Below, in pieces: positions 10,798 through 22,439 of a stretch of DNA of 49,743 bases (position 1 is the first letter of the stretch; each line of letters starts with the position of its first letter). The notes below the pieces were generated by a model. The model did not search any database. It saw only the letters and a list, made by a program, of their open reading frames with translations, and was not told where the DNA came from. The position numbers were made by a program, and so were the translations under genes. This DNA is from Ectocarpus siliculosus. Its lineage: Eukaryota; Sar; Phaeophyceae; Ectocarpales; Ectocarpaceae. The DNA lies in NCBI GenBank assembly GCA_000310025.1, contig FN649728.1, positions 6,029,026-6,078,768 on the forward strand. Reading direction: 5' to 3'.

Positions 10798-13065
10798 TCG
10801 TGATATCACACCGTTTCATGGAATAATTGGTGGAAGTTACAATAGTCGGAAGTTAGAATAATTGGTGGAAGTTTAGTCACAAGATAACTATGCAGAGTGA
10901 ATGAAAGAGTGCACATTTCATGGGATAACTGCTGGACGTGTGCCAGAAGTTAGAATATCTGCTGGAAGTTAGTCAGAAGTTAGTCAATGCAGAATGAATG
11001 AAAGAGTGCACATACATCCCGGTCACTCTCACTTTCGACATCCTCTCCTCTCATTCCCGCGTCGACCTTCAGTTGCAACACAACATGAACGCCCTCTCCC
11101 GTAGCTCCGCAGCAAAGCGTAAGTCCACCCAGTCAGAGAGTCGTAGTGGGGTGTACCGCCGCCCTGTACAACAGGGCGACCCCAACTGGCCTTGCCCCGG
11201 GCCCGACTGCGACGGCGGTCACCTCAAGCTCATAAACAAGCGCGACTGTAAAGGCAAGTTTGCCCCTTGCGACCGTACCAACAACCGCGACGCGGACAGT
11301 TGCAGCGTATCCTGCACCATCCCCACCCCGTCGACAACGTACCACAAGCCGTGCCAGCTCTGCCTCGCCCCGATGGGAGGTACTCCTTCGCTCGGGATCC
11401 CAACCGACCAGGTCAACAGCCGCGGCTACAAAGGTAAAAGAAAGTTCTCTCTTTGATTGTATCAAGTAGTTTCCGACTGATGTGTGCCTGAATGTTGTTC
11501 AGGTGCTGCATGAAGGCCTGGCATGAAACTGCATCGCAACCGCAACCGCTAAATCTCTCCACAAAAATGCCCTTGTTGCTTGCTGTTATTGTCAGAGTGG
11601 AATATTATCCACGCGGTGTGGCGTCTTTGCGCTGGTGCCAAGTCTTCGGACGGCAAGAAGTTCATGCACGTCACCGTCGCCCCCGCCAGCCTTATCGGGG
11701 TAAATCATGTGTACACCCGTTTACATCGGAACGTGATTGTGTAGTGACGAGTCGTGTGTGTGCGTAGTTACCTAGATATGGGTGCGCGGATGCATCCGAC
11801 TGTTGCTGTAAATTACTTACCCATATGTCACAAAAGTACACCGTGTTCACCGGTCGACGTCATAAAAAAAATAGCATTTTTTAGTATGGGGAGACCATGT
11901 GACATATGTTCCTTATATTTTCCCCTGTCAATGCACCGAGTTCAACCGTCGACGTCATAAATAAAAATATCATTTTTTTATGATGTAAAACCATGCGATT
12001 TTCTTTCCCTATATTTTTCCCTGTCACCCATCCGATATCCACTGCAAGGGTGTCCCGACGCAGCGACTAACGAGGAAGACCTGGCCGACGGGTGCACGGG
12101 AGAGATCGTCGAGGACGACCTGATCATCAAGGATTGAGACTCCCCGCCGCTGCACTACCAGTGCGCCCGCCGCCTGGACACAGACCATCAACGAGATCCT
12201 CAACAAGACCGACGAGCACCGCGACCTGGGAACTACCCACGCCGACCTCTAAAGTAAGACGCGTGTTCCATTTCGTCTCAAGAAATTCAAGGTAGATTGT
12301 TGCCACCTGCCACTGGCTTTCGCCAACTATCAATAGAGTAAAGATGTCACCCCATGTCTGACAATCATCGATGTCGGCTGACGTCAATTCATTGGGTAAC
12401 TCGTTCAGCAGCCGCATCTCAAAATCGCCAAACACGATCACATACTGCACGTCACAATCCACACCCCCAGCGAGAGTAACACTCCCTCGAGGAACGTACC
12501 AACAACTCCAAATCGACGAACACCTTCAGCTCGTCGAAATACCCAACGAAGATCGCTCACGCAACCCCGAACGACGCCTGAAACTCGAACACCACAAACA
12601 AACCTGTCCGGATAACGCGCAAGCTGAAATCTTAGCGGAATGTAGACGTCGCAATGCAAACAAGAACACACCACACGACTCAGACCCTGAACTCAATCTG
12701 ATACGTCAACATTTTAGCCAAATGAGGAATCGTGCACCGAGGTTACCGGCACCCAGTCTAGACAGCCATCGCGGTGATGCTAATAACCAAATCTGCCTTG
12801 GAGTGCAAGACATTGACTCGCAATCATTCGACTTCCCCTCGGCACCTTTTGAGCTAGAACACACGGATTTGGATGATCCACAAAATATCACATGTTCTCA
12901 CTGCAATGCTCAACTTTGGAAAGAAGAAAAGGGATTAAATTGTTGTAACAAAGGCAAGTCGTGTATCCATCCTCTCCAATCTATCCCCCACCATCTTATG
13001 GCGCTGTTTGAATATCTTCTGACTAACTTCCACCAATTATTCCATGAAACGGTGTGATGTCACGA
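10798..13065. repeat. long-range inverted repeat pair, about 42-base arms
   Basis: The left arm (about 10798-10839) contains CACACCGTTTCATGGAATAA. The right arm (about 13024-13065) is its reverse complement with one mismatch. The left arm continues into tandem copies of GAATAATTGGTGGAAGTT and TGAATGAAAGAGTGCACAT (10855-11015). The right arm lies within the Helitron-like coding sequence, so this may not be an ordinary terminal inverted repeat. Confidence 0.7.
11085..12137 (+). pseudogene. unidentified multi-exon Cys-rich protein gene, decaying
   Basis: Exon 1 (11085-11433) starts at an ATG in context ACAAC and encodes a Cys/Pro-rich segment with CPGPDCDGGHLKL, DCKGKFAPCDR, SCSVSC and CQLC. 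This suggests metal binding. A GTAAAAG donor follows. Exon 2 begins after TGTCAG at about 11596 and joins in phase to give EWNIIHAVWRLCAGAKSSDG up to the GTAAAT donor near 11701. A third exon-like segment (about 12048-12137) reads CPDAATNEEDLADGC and ends at TGA. Its phase does not fit exon 2, and protein-like sequence continues past the TGA in two frames to about 12250. The family is not recognised. The position just upstream of a Helitron relic suggests a transposon-borne gene, but this is inference. Confidence 0.4.
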
Positions 13066-13263
13066 TACAACGGGCTTTTCGGATTTACTGCATTAGGCGC
13101 AGGCTGTATTCAAAAAAAGACATGGACTGAACCGCCAGCCCCTTCAATGCTCACCTTGCATGGACGTGTTTACTACGGCATATTCGACCTCCAACAACAT
13201 TATGAGAACTATTCCGTGTCGAAGAAATCATCGCATCTAAACGAACTTTGGATGCCCAGATAA
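12371..13263 (+). pseudogene. Helitron helicase-like protein, N-terminal relic
   Basis: The first frame (12371-13057) ends with the zinc-finger-like block CSHCNAQLWKEEK ... NCCNKGK ... LQSIPHHLMALFEYLL. The next frame (13054-13263) continues with SRYNGLFGFTALGAG and LHGRVYYGIFDL. In Helitrons the matching pattern is C..C.A..W..E, CC..GK, L..LF, YN..F.FTSLGA and .GQ.YH, just before the Rep domain (family knowledge). A one-base frame change near 13054 separates the halves. The Rep HUH motif and the PIF1 helicase are not found downstream, so this is a fragment. Confidence 0.75.
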
Positions 13264-15060
13264 ACATCCACTTTATGAATGCCTCCACATTACCTCCTCC
13301 CCAACAACCTCTTTCTTCTGCTCTAAATTTACATTATACGGTTATGACACGTACACGCTCTTACATCCATCTCCCCAATAATTGCATTCTGCCCCCAGCG
13401 CAGGCACCCTACCACCTGCACCATCACCGACATCATCACGGCCATCGCCATCACGCTTCAACATTAAGAAGCTCGAGACCTGCGTACAAGGCTGCAAACG
13501 AAACCATACCTTCCGCAGTGGTAATCGGCAATAACCACCAGGGCCGTAAGGGGCAACGATGACCCGAGGCGGGAGGCGTCAACTCTTTCACCGTCAACTA
13601 GCGGCAACGCCGTCAAACCACTGCGTGCGGTGTTTGTTCTTACTTTGTCTGAATGTTGTAGGTGTTCGGCTCCTTTCACATTGTGAGGGATACCGCATAT
13701 CGGCGTCATTAGAGGGGGACATTAGAGAAGGGTGCGACATTACACTGGAGAAGTTAGAATATGACCATTCGAGCGGGACGACACCGAAAAAGTTAGAATC
13801 ATAGCTCCAGAACATTAGAGGGGGATATTAGAGAAAGGCGCGACACTGAAGAAGTGTGAATATGAGAGTTAGGCGGCGTTACACCAGTAATATCAACTAC
13901 CGGCATACAGTCGAACAGTTGCAGTGTTCGTTCTTTCTTTGGCCCCTTTGGGGAGGATATTGGCCACAGCAAAGCCACTTAGAGAACATTGCCTGAGTGT
14001 TACTACGTTCTTACCGGCGGAAGAATAGGGAGGCGAACGTAGCTTACATCTCCTTTCGTCCGCACCGGGCGAAGCTAGACAAAAAATCACGTACACGCGA
14101 CTCTTTTGGCTTCATCATGTTACACCGGGAACGGCACATTTCTCGAATACAACGCGAACATCTTCACACCGCTCATTCGGTCACCCTGCGGCTTCATGCC
14201 CTTGGTATGCTGTGCACAGCCTTCACACCTTCCCTTTTTAAGCCTACTACTGAGGACGAGAGCGCCTCTGCGCCCGAAGTCCGGAGCCCTTGTATAGATA
14301 ACATGATGTGCTTTGCAGCATTTTTCTTACCTAGCCATATCCCTTTTAATGGGTAAGAGCATTTTCATTGAGCCGCACTTGTGTTGTCAATTTGGTTATG
14401 CAAGCTTTGTCTCAATGGTGGTGTGGGGGGTAGATTCGGGATATTTCTACAGCTCCCCTTCCCTTTGGATGATATTGTGAAGAGTAATATCTTTCGATTC
14501 AGGATTATTAATCATCAGCTCTTCTTCTGGATCGAGCTTATTGGATTTGAGTATAGAATCTGCATAGATAGATGATCTTCAGGGTGGGCTAGTGTTAAGG
14601 AGTGTTGCTGTAGGGCCTAGATAGGGTACATCTTAGTCTAGTATAGGATGTGGGATGTCCGTGAGGTATACCTCTCAGGGACCATACCACATCAGGACTC
14701 AGCTATCTGCGTGCCCCCTGGTTGCTAGGAGGATCCCCTCCTCAATCAGACCTTCCTCGCTCTCAATTCAAGCAACATCTCATTTCTACACAATCGTGGA
14801 GACAAGGCATCAAGCGACCGTACCTCTTTCTTTACCCTAGGACCGAGCTGCTTCCAACAGCTGGACCTCCTTTATAACTAACTGCTGGTAGGGCTCGGGG
14901 GTTCGCAACCTCGGGCTGAGAACCGCTTTTCATACGGCAGCTCGGGCAATGCTGGGCTATGCGAATCCAACGCGACCGGGAAAGAAAAAGTGGACTTCGG
15001 TTTTTGGGGAATAAAGACATTACCAACTAGCCAAACCCCCTCGCCTTGCTTCAATTACCA
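13264..15060. other. no clear gene; direct repeats and exon-like patches
   Basis: Direct repeats of about 55 bases containing CATTAGAGGGGGA.ATTAGAGAA lie at 13703-13765 and 13812-13870, with GAAGTTAGAAT motifs like those near 10845. A splice-acceptor-like GTCTGAATGTTGTAG at about 13650 resembles one near 11490. No ORF from 13871 to 15060 is recognisable. Confidence 0.4.
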
Positions 15061-15113
15061 GTAAAGTTTGTAAAATGTTTCGCACTTTCTCCATGGAGCT
15101 CCATGGAGCACCA

Positions 15114-15420
15114 TTTTTTTTTTTGTTCTTCACTTCAAATCAGCGCTCACAGCACTAGTGCCGTTTATTCCAACCCGTGGTCACACAGAAGAGCCTCTCT
15201 CTACCCTCCCCTCCTGCGGTACTTCGCCTTCAATTTTTAATGCGAGAAGAGTTCAGCACTCTGTTCCCTCTGTGTACACACGAACTAGCGCTATCCACTT
15301 GGCCAGGAGCGGAAGCGAGAGAATAACTCGCTTTGAAAGAAAAGCTCGCCTACGCCGGGATTCGAACCCCTGACCTGACCTCTAGAAGGTTATGAGGCTA
15401 CCAACTAGACCACCGCCCGG
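15114..15420 (-). mobile_element. tRNA-derived SINE, full-length copy
   Basis: On the minus strand the element starts with a tRNA-like head. The A box TGGTCTAGTTGG is at 15401-15412 and the B box GGTTCGAATCC at 15358-15368, the correct spacing for an internal RNA polymerase III promoter. The anticodon-loop region reads CCTCATAACC, resembling tRNA-Met. Acceptor and T stems are poorly paired, so this is not a working tRNA. A second A-box-like TGGCCAAGTGG lies at 15295-15305. The body ends in a poly(A) run (plus-strand T run 15114-15124). CATGGAGCACCAT flanks both ends and could be a target duplication, although it equals the array unit. Confidence 0.75.
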
Positions 15421-17200
15421 TTTTCATGGAGCACCATGAAGCACTTGATTTGTAACGTGTTTCTCACGCTTCCCATGGAGCACCATGGAGCACCATGGTG
15501 CACCAGCACTTGATTTCTAAAATGTTTCACACTCTTTCCATGGAGCACCATGGAGCACCATGGAGCACCATGGAGCACTTGATTTGTAATTTTCTTTCTG
15601 CACTTTCCATGGAGCACCATGGAGCACCATGGAGCACTTGATTTGCAAAATGTTTCACATGTTCGCCATGGAGCTCCATGGAGCACCATGGAGCACTTGA
15701 TTTGTAAATTGTTTCTCACGCTTCTTATGTAGCACCATGGAGCACCATGGAGCACTTGATTTGAAAAATATTTTCCACGCTTCCCATGGAGCTCCATGGA
15801 GCACCACGGAGCACCATGGAGCACCATGGAGCACCATGGAGCACTTGATTTGCAAAATGTTTCACACTTTTCCCATGGAGCACCATGGAGCACCATGAAG
15901 CACCATGGACTTGATTTGTAAAATGTTTCACAATTTTCCCATGGAGCTCCATGGAGCACTATGGAGCACCTTGGAGCACTTGATTTGTAAAATGTTTCAC
16001 ACTTTTCCCATGGAGCTCCATGGAGCACCATGGAGCACCATGGGGCACTTGATTTGTAAAGTGTCTCACTCCTCCCATGGAGCACCATGGAGCACCATGG
16101 AGCACCATGAAGCACTTGACTTGTACAATGTTTCACACTTTTCCCATGGAGCTCCATGGAGCACCATTGAGCACCATGGAGCACTCGATTTGTAATAATA
16201 AAGTATTTCTCACGCTTCCCATGGAGCTCCATGGAGCACCATGGAGCACCATGAGGCACTTGAGTTGTAAATTGTTTCTCACGCTTCCCATGGAGCACCA
16301 TGGAGCACTTGATTTCTAAAATGTTTCACACTTTTCCCATGGAGACATGGAGCACTCGATTTGTAAAGTGTTTCTCACGCTTCCCATGGAGCTCCATGGA
16401 GCACCATGGAGCACCATGAGGCACTTGATTTGTAAAACGTTTCTCACGCTTCCCACATGGAGCACCATGGAGCACCATGGAGCACTTGATTTGTTTAATG
16501 TTTCACAGAGCTCCATGGAGCTCCATGGAGCACCATGGAGCACTTGATTTGCAAAATGTTTCACACTTTCCCCATGGAGCTTAATGGAGCACCATGGAGC
16601 ACCATGGAGCACTTGATTTGTGAAATGTTGCACACTTTTCTCATGGAGCTCCATGGAGCACCATGGAGCACCATGGAGCTCCATGGAGCACATGATTTGT
16701 ACAGTGTTTCTCACGCTTCCCATGGAGCACCATGGAGCACCATGCATGGAGCACTTGATTTGTAATTTTCTTTCTACAACACTACCCATAAAGCACCATG
16801 GAGCACCATGGAGCACCATGGAGCACCATGAAGCACTTGATTTGTACAATGTTTCGCACTTTTCCCATGGAGCACCATGGAGCACCATGGAGCACTTGAT
16901 TTGTAAAATTTTACACGCTTCCTATGGAGCTCCATGGAGCACCATGGATCACCATGGAGCACTTGATTTGTACAATGTTTAACACTTTTTCCATGGAGCT
17001 CCATGGAGCACCATGGAGCACCATGGAGCACTTGACTTGTGAAGTGTTTCTCACGCCTCCAATGGAGCACCATGGAGCACCATGGAGCACCATGAAGCAC
17101 TTGATTTGCAAATTGTTTCATACTTTTCCCATGGAGCTCCATGGAGCACCATGGAGCACTTGATTTGTGAAATGTTTCACATTTTTCCCATGGAGCACCA

Positions 17201-17348
17201 TATATTTTTTTATTTTTTTTGTTCTTCACTTCAAATCAGCGCTCACAGCACTAGTAGTGCCGTTTATTCCAACCCGTGGTCACACAGAAGAGCCTCTCTC
17301 TACCCTCCCCTCCTGCGGTACTTCGCCTTCAATTTTTAATGCGAGAAG
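17201..17348 (-). mobile_element. tRNA-derived SINE, 5'-truncated copy 2
   Basis: The 3' body of the SINE at 15114-15246 is repeated almost exactly (from GCGAGAAG at 17348 down to the T-run at 17201-17220), with a TAG insertion in ACTAGTAGTGCC. The tRNA head is missing. It sits inside the minisatellite. Confidence 0.8.
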
Positions 17349-17887
17349 GAGCACCTTGGAGCACCATGGAGCACCATGGAGCACTTGATTTGTAAAGTGT
17401 TCCTGACGCCTCCCATGGAGCTCCATGGAGCACCATGGAGCACCATGAAGCACTTGATTTGTACAATGCTTTACATTTTTCCCATGGAGCACCATGGAGC
17501 ACCATGGAGCACCATGGAGCACTTGATTTGTGAAATGTTTCACATTTTTCCCATGGAGCACCATGGAGCTCCATGGAGCACTCGGTTTGTAAAATGTTCA
17601 CATGTTTTCCATGGTGCACCATGGAGCACCATGAACTGATTTGCAGCACCATGCACTACCCTTCATGATGCTCCATGGTGCTCCATGGTGCTCCACGGTG
17701 CTTCATGAACTGATTTTCATGGGAACCATGGATACCATGTTGCCCATGGAGCACCATGATTTGCAGTTCGTGGAGCACCATGGAGCATCATCATGGAGCG
17801 CCATGGAGCACCATGGTTCGCAATTCATGGTGCTCCATGGTGCTCCATGAACATGTTCACGACGTGACCCAATAATGTCAAACCCCC

Positions 17888-18405
17888 CCACCGTGTGCCT
17901 TTTTCTGTCTCTTATTTCTTGTTCGGTCTGGTCTCTTTTTGTCCTCGCTCTTTTCTTACCCTTTTCTTTTTCGTGTTCTTTTTCGTTTTCTTTTCTCTTT
18001 TCTTCCTGTTTCCTTTTATTTTTTTCTCTTTGTCCCTCATTTTTCTCTCTTTTTCTGTGTCAGATGGCCTTGTCTCTGCTTGCGTGTGAAGCACCAAAAT
18101 TGAACCAAGGGGGTGTACCTCTTTCTCTCTGGCCCGTGATGCTGACTCCTAGTCTCAGTTGTGACCTCGCATAGCGCGCAGAGGGAGCGGAGAACTCCAG
18201 AATATCTGTCGTTGGTTTCTATTTACTTGCGGACCCCTCGGAACCAGTTTGTTTGAGCGTACCTTTTTAGGGTAAGTTAGCCTGTGACCACGGGAATCGA
18301 CCGCGTCGAGTGTTGGATCAGTACGGACATATGAAGGTACTGGGTAGAGAGAGATCGGAACGGTTTTTAATGTGGAGACAACAACAACAACAACAACAAC
18401 AACAA
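17888..18405 (+). mobile_element. LINE 3' UTR, copy 2
   Basis: Collinear with 8395-8950, starting at CACCGTGTGCCTTTTTCTG and ending in an uninterrupted (CAA)n tail at about 18380-18404. It has a 28-base deletion relative to copy 1 near 18230 (a Tn.TATTTTATT segment is missing). No coding sequence of the LINE remains. Confidence 0.8.
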
Positions 18406-19215
18406 TGATGAAGGTCGACCCGTCCTGCGTCGTTCGGTGTAAAATGATAAATATATGCGAAAGATGGACTGCGTAAAGATCCAGCGGTCTTTTCCGGCAG
18501 TGGCAAAGAAACATGCAACCACATGCCGCAAAAAAACAAAAGTTGAGCGGGATACTGTCGTAAACAGAACACCGCCTTCTCTGTTGTTGCAGGCAGGTTT
18601 GCTTCCACAACCCGGGAGCCCAACCCACTCTTGTATTTCGGCCTACAAGACTCCAATCGACACAAGCACCGGTAGGTGGGTGCGTGGGAGATGCCGTGAC
18701 AGCACAACTCCACTCTCGTACGACATCTATATACGGTAGTACTGCTGTTGCTGCACCATGTGCAAGATCTCCGAGGGGTCCTCCTGCGCGGTAACGACAG
18801 CATGGCGACAGCTCTACGTGTACCTGTCGTCGACACATGTGGCAGCCGCACGACGCACGAACGGATATTTGCATCGCATTGTACTATGGTTCGCCGTGGC
18901 AGGAAGTATCCCATCTAGTTAGGTCGTTTCGGTAGTACGCGGACGTCGATCGGCGTCTATTGTAGTCCATCCTGTTTGTTGCAAAACACAGCAGTAATCG
19001 AGCTATTTTTTGCTCTGGTTCACTTTAGCCTCCACAACCCGAGAATCCCACTGCTGTTTCTCGACCTACAACACTCCAATCAACAAACCAGCCCTGGCAG
19101 AGGTGCGTGGAAGATGTTGTGACAGCACAACTAAGTCGACACTCGTATGACTTCTATGTACAGTCGGCGTCTGGTCCATACTGCTGTGGAAATACAAAAA
19201 TCGAGCCAGGGCGCA
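18406..19215. repeat. dispersed repeat family R, copy C
   Basis: It matches 8951-9660 over nearly its whole length. It differs by an additional block (about 18590-18700) that is shared instead with copy A (GCAGGCA...TTGCTTCCA, the TACAAGACTCC.ATCGACACA block and GGTGGGTGCGTGG). Copy C is therefore intermediate between A and B. Confidence 0.75.
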
Positions 19216-19429
19216 CAAAAAAAAAATATCCGACACCTAAAAGGGTCGTTTTATACATTCCAAATTTTTGTTCAAATGTACAAATATTCCGAAAATCTGG
19301 ACATTGTACGGAGGCGTTTGTCCAAATATATTCAAAAAATCCGGAACGAACCTGGGCCCGAAAATTTGTACCCACTAGCTTCCAAATTTCCAAAAAATGT
19401 CCAAATTTTCCAGCATACTGGCGGCATCG

Positions 19430-20780
19430 GTCCTACAACCCCCTGTCAAGGGTGCCACAGGCCGTACCACAAGGGCTAGAAAACAGCAGATCTAGCTGAG
19501 ATGTTGTCTGAGTTATGGCGGACGGCAGCAAACGTGGTGAGACTCCTGTTGCGGTGTTTTTTTCTCGACGGGGCAGCGCGCGCCTGCCCATGTCCGATCG
19601 AGAGGAAATAATGCTCCTGACGAGGTGCACCTAGCAGCTATCTCACCACGACAGCAGGGCTGAGCACAGGGGTGGTCATGTCGATGCTCGGTCATGGCCT
19701 TGTTCCCAAGACGCAGCAGACTGCTGTCGTGCCGCGGCGCCTAAATGGGGACGAGCAAATACTTCCGTGCTTCCTTGCGGACATCTGTAGGCGGCGACAC
19801 TCTCGAGGATGGAGGTACGCATCGATGAACGAGTACGCGTTCAACTGGAGCCGCTGGCACATACCCTGAGCACAAGGACGAGTCTACCAGGCAAGTGGGA
19901 AGAGATGGGAGGCAGACGGGCATGCCCTGTTCGTCTCCAGTAACCCGTTTGCACTTTGGTTCCCCGCCCTCTGCTATTATTCTACTGCTGCAGTGACCCG
20001 CTCTTTTTCCTGTCTTGTGCTGTGGTGAACCGATGCGCATATCTGCTCCTGTTTATGCATACACCATGCATCCATCCTTTGAATATCCGCCCGCTGTCAC
20101 GCTGGCTGGAAATTGCAACCTCTTCTACTGAGGCTCAAACTTTGTACAAGTACCTGGGTCCATCAGTTTTTCGGTGTCTTACTGCTGTAGTTCTTTTAGA
20201 CTCCATGTGTTTCTGTATTCGGTGTTGTTGCTCATCGAACACGGCTGGCTGCTGTGCTGTGGCATCGCATCATGTGCAGGAACATGCGACGGCATTGGCG
20301 CGCTGTCGAAGATTCGTGCGCCCTGCCTACTTGTTGTGGCGGATATGGTCGAGAGCTTCATACTTCGACCTCACCGTGCGATTGACTTTGCGGAGGAGCT
20401 GACCTTCGTGTCCCGTGGCACCAACGACGAAACCGTTCTATGCACGCCTAGCCGGCGGACCTACTGCTGCTTGCTGTGGAGGTATGTGCGGCATCTACAC
20501 ACACTGATGTGACGCCTCTTCAGCCAACTGCTGTCAGCGTTGCTGTAAACGAACGCGTGAAATTGCCCGTAACAGCAGCAAAAGGGTCAGTTGGGTCTGT
20601 ATTGGCGTGGGCACAGCACCAGCAGTATCGTAGCGTTCGTTTGCGGCGATGTACTGTAGATTCGAACCACGCCACTGGTTGTAGATCTAGATCGCTCCTG
20701 GACTGCTTGTAGCCCGTTGAGTCGACTCCAGAGGCGGAGCTTGCGTTGGAGCTGCAACCTAGGTAGGGGTGAAAGTATTG
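19430..20780. other. no identified gene; unplaced ORFs
   Basis: Open frames near 19956-20402 and 20174-20512 (plus) have exon-like composition (for example CDGIGALSKIRAPCLLVVAD) but match no family I know and lack a convincing splice chain. The sequence is rich in CTGCTG trinucleotides, as elsewhere in this window. Confidence 0.3.
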
Positions 20781-20781
20781 C

Positions 20782-22437
20782 GTGTTTCGGCAAACCCTGT
20801 GGAGCATTGTCGGAAGGAAGGGGTTTGAAGCAGACAACCAACTTGAGACAACCGTCCTCTTTAGCAACGCCGTTTTAGCGCTGACTCGATTGGACATGAA
20901 ACGCTTTTTTGGGCGCGGGTTTCCCACTCATTTTTCAATGGCAGTCTTTCTGTGCGTGTATTTATTTTTCCTTGATATCCTACCTGAAGTACACATTTCA
21001 GGGACAGCGTGCATATTGGCGACCTGATCGATGGTTGGGACTGCCTGAAGCAACTGCCAACAAATCCGCAACTTGGACCAAACGAAATGTCCTGGCCGTG
21101 GTGTCTGTGGAAGCGAGTACATGAGTGACACAGGTTGACTTAGGTACCCCGTCCGGAACCCAATTTGTTTCGCGGTGTTTCGGTACTGGTTTGTGCTGTT
21201 TAATTTGACTCGTAGGTTATCTTTCGACCTGAGTCACAAACCCAAAGAAGTTGAGAATTCAATATTGTCTGCAAGGGCTTCAACCCTTCCCTTCCAACAC
21301 CCTAGACCCACCTACAACAACAGATACCGGCTATTCCCGCGTGTGCCTCCCGAAACCGTCTATCGAAAAAAAGGCCGAAAACACCGCGGGGTTTCCATTC
21401 GGGATTTGGTATAAGTACCTGGTACTACTTCGAGTAACGTATGGTGCAGGACATGAAGTGGGACGAGGGGTGCTTCCCGAGACGCTACGCTAACTGAAGA
21501 GAAACAGTAACAACGAGGCGTCGCCGTCATCCCCCCAACCCTCTTCACCCACCCCTTACCCCAGCCGTGTGCCTCCTGCGAGTATTTATTTTGTTATTGC
21601 GACATTAATTTGTTCGGGACAAATATTGATAATGCTCCTTTCGTGCGGTGGGTCCTGGGTTGTGAGTTGGATGCATGGCATCAGCTACCCGGAACCCAAC
21701 TGTTGTGTTGTTATCTTGCCCCTGCGAATTTCGTCTTCATCTAATGCTTAAGGCGAGCATCCAACGATGCGTTGCCGACTAAACATCAAGAACACTGGCA
21801 TGGATAAGCGAGCGGGGTCCGGCGAAGTCGACACGCCCATGACGATGACGATACTGCTTGACGAACAGCGTGGATACCGTCCGGACACAACCTGGTCCGG
21901 GCTAGGAAATGATTTGGTCGGGCGGGCGGGGAATGTTGCGTGGACGTGCTGCCTCGAGGAGACTGTAGATTTGGGATCGTGGGCAGGGGGTAGAGGAGCC
22001 CTGGCTTGGGCTGGGTCGGTGACGGCGGAGGGCGACAGGAGCTTGTGTATTTGCTGTGCGGGGGGGGGTGCTGTTGTCTAGGTTGGGACCAAGGGGGTCA
22101 TCAGCGAGAGGGAGGCGGTGGACGAACGAGGGATTGTCGGGTTGGGTTGCGCCATTTCGACAAGCACACACTGGCCGCTACACGGACAAGGGCAGCGAGA
22201 ACGTTTCGGTAGGCGGTCTTCCATTTGGAGTTGATTTTTGTTTGCTGTCTTCTTCATGGAGAGGTGCTGTGTAAGGTTTTCTTATGTCTTAACACCAGCC
22301 CTTATCACAAAACGCTGAAGGTGTACGTGGCAGACAAATATCCCCTGCGATGTGCGCTCGCAGCCTTTGCGCTTGGTGTCTTTGCTTGGTTTTTTGTTGT
22401 TCCTGTTCTCAGTGTGCTGCTGCAAAGCACCGGGTAG
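20782..22437 (+). CDS. possible exons of an unidentified membrane protein
   Basis: Two protein-like stretches are seen. The first (20782-21027) reads RKGFEADNQLETTVLFSNAV and ends in a hydrophobic VFLCVYLFFLDIL. The second, after a plausible acceptor at about 22290, reads YHKTLKVYVADKYPLRCALA and is followed by a membrane segment (FALGVFAWFFVVPVLSVLL) and a TAG at 22435-22437. An AATAAA lies about 50 bases after the stop. The two may or may not be one gene, and I could not build a continuous splice chain. No family is recognised. Confidence 0.2.
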
Positions 22438-22439
22438 AG

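Larger units (their letters stand above)
15061..17880. repeat. CCATGG-rich minisatellite with higher-order units
   Basis: The basic unit is ATGGAGCACC (10-11 bases). It is arranged in higher-order units of roughly 60-75 bases, each ending with CACTTGATTTGTAAAATG and a T/C-rich spacer. The palindrome CCATGGAGCTCCATGG recurs in many units. The array runs in one orientation to about 17640 and then flips to GGTGCTCCATGGTGCTCC, giving inverted arms at 17650-17850. It is interrupted by SINE copies at 15114-15420 and 17201-17348. The long minus-strand frames through it (HGAPWCSM repeats) are a by-product of a repeat lacking stops and are not called as genes. Confidence 0.93.

Noticed and set aside
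15345-15420. Functional tRNA-Met gene
   Set aside because: A and B boxes are present, but the acceptor stem does not pair and the T stem pairs at only three of five positions. The sequence is better explained as a SINE head.
15405-17229. Long minus-strand ORFs of HGAPWCSM repeats (up to 298 codons)
   Set aside because: They are created by a stop-free minisatellite unit; comparable frames exist on the plus strand, and there is no start context, signal or splice evidence.
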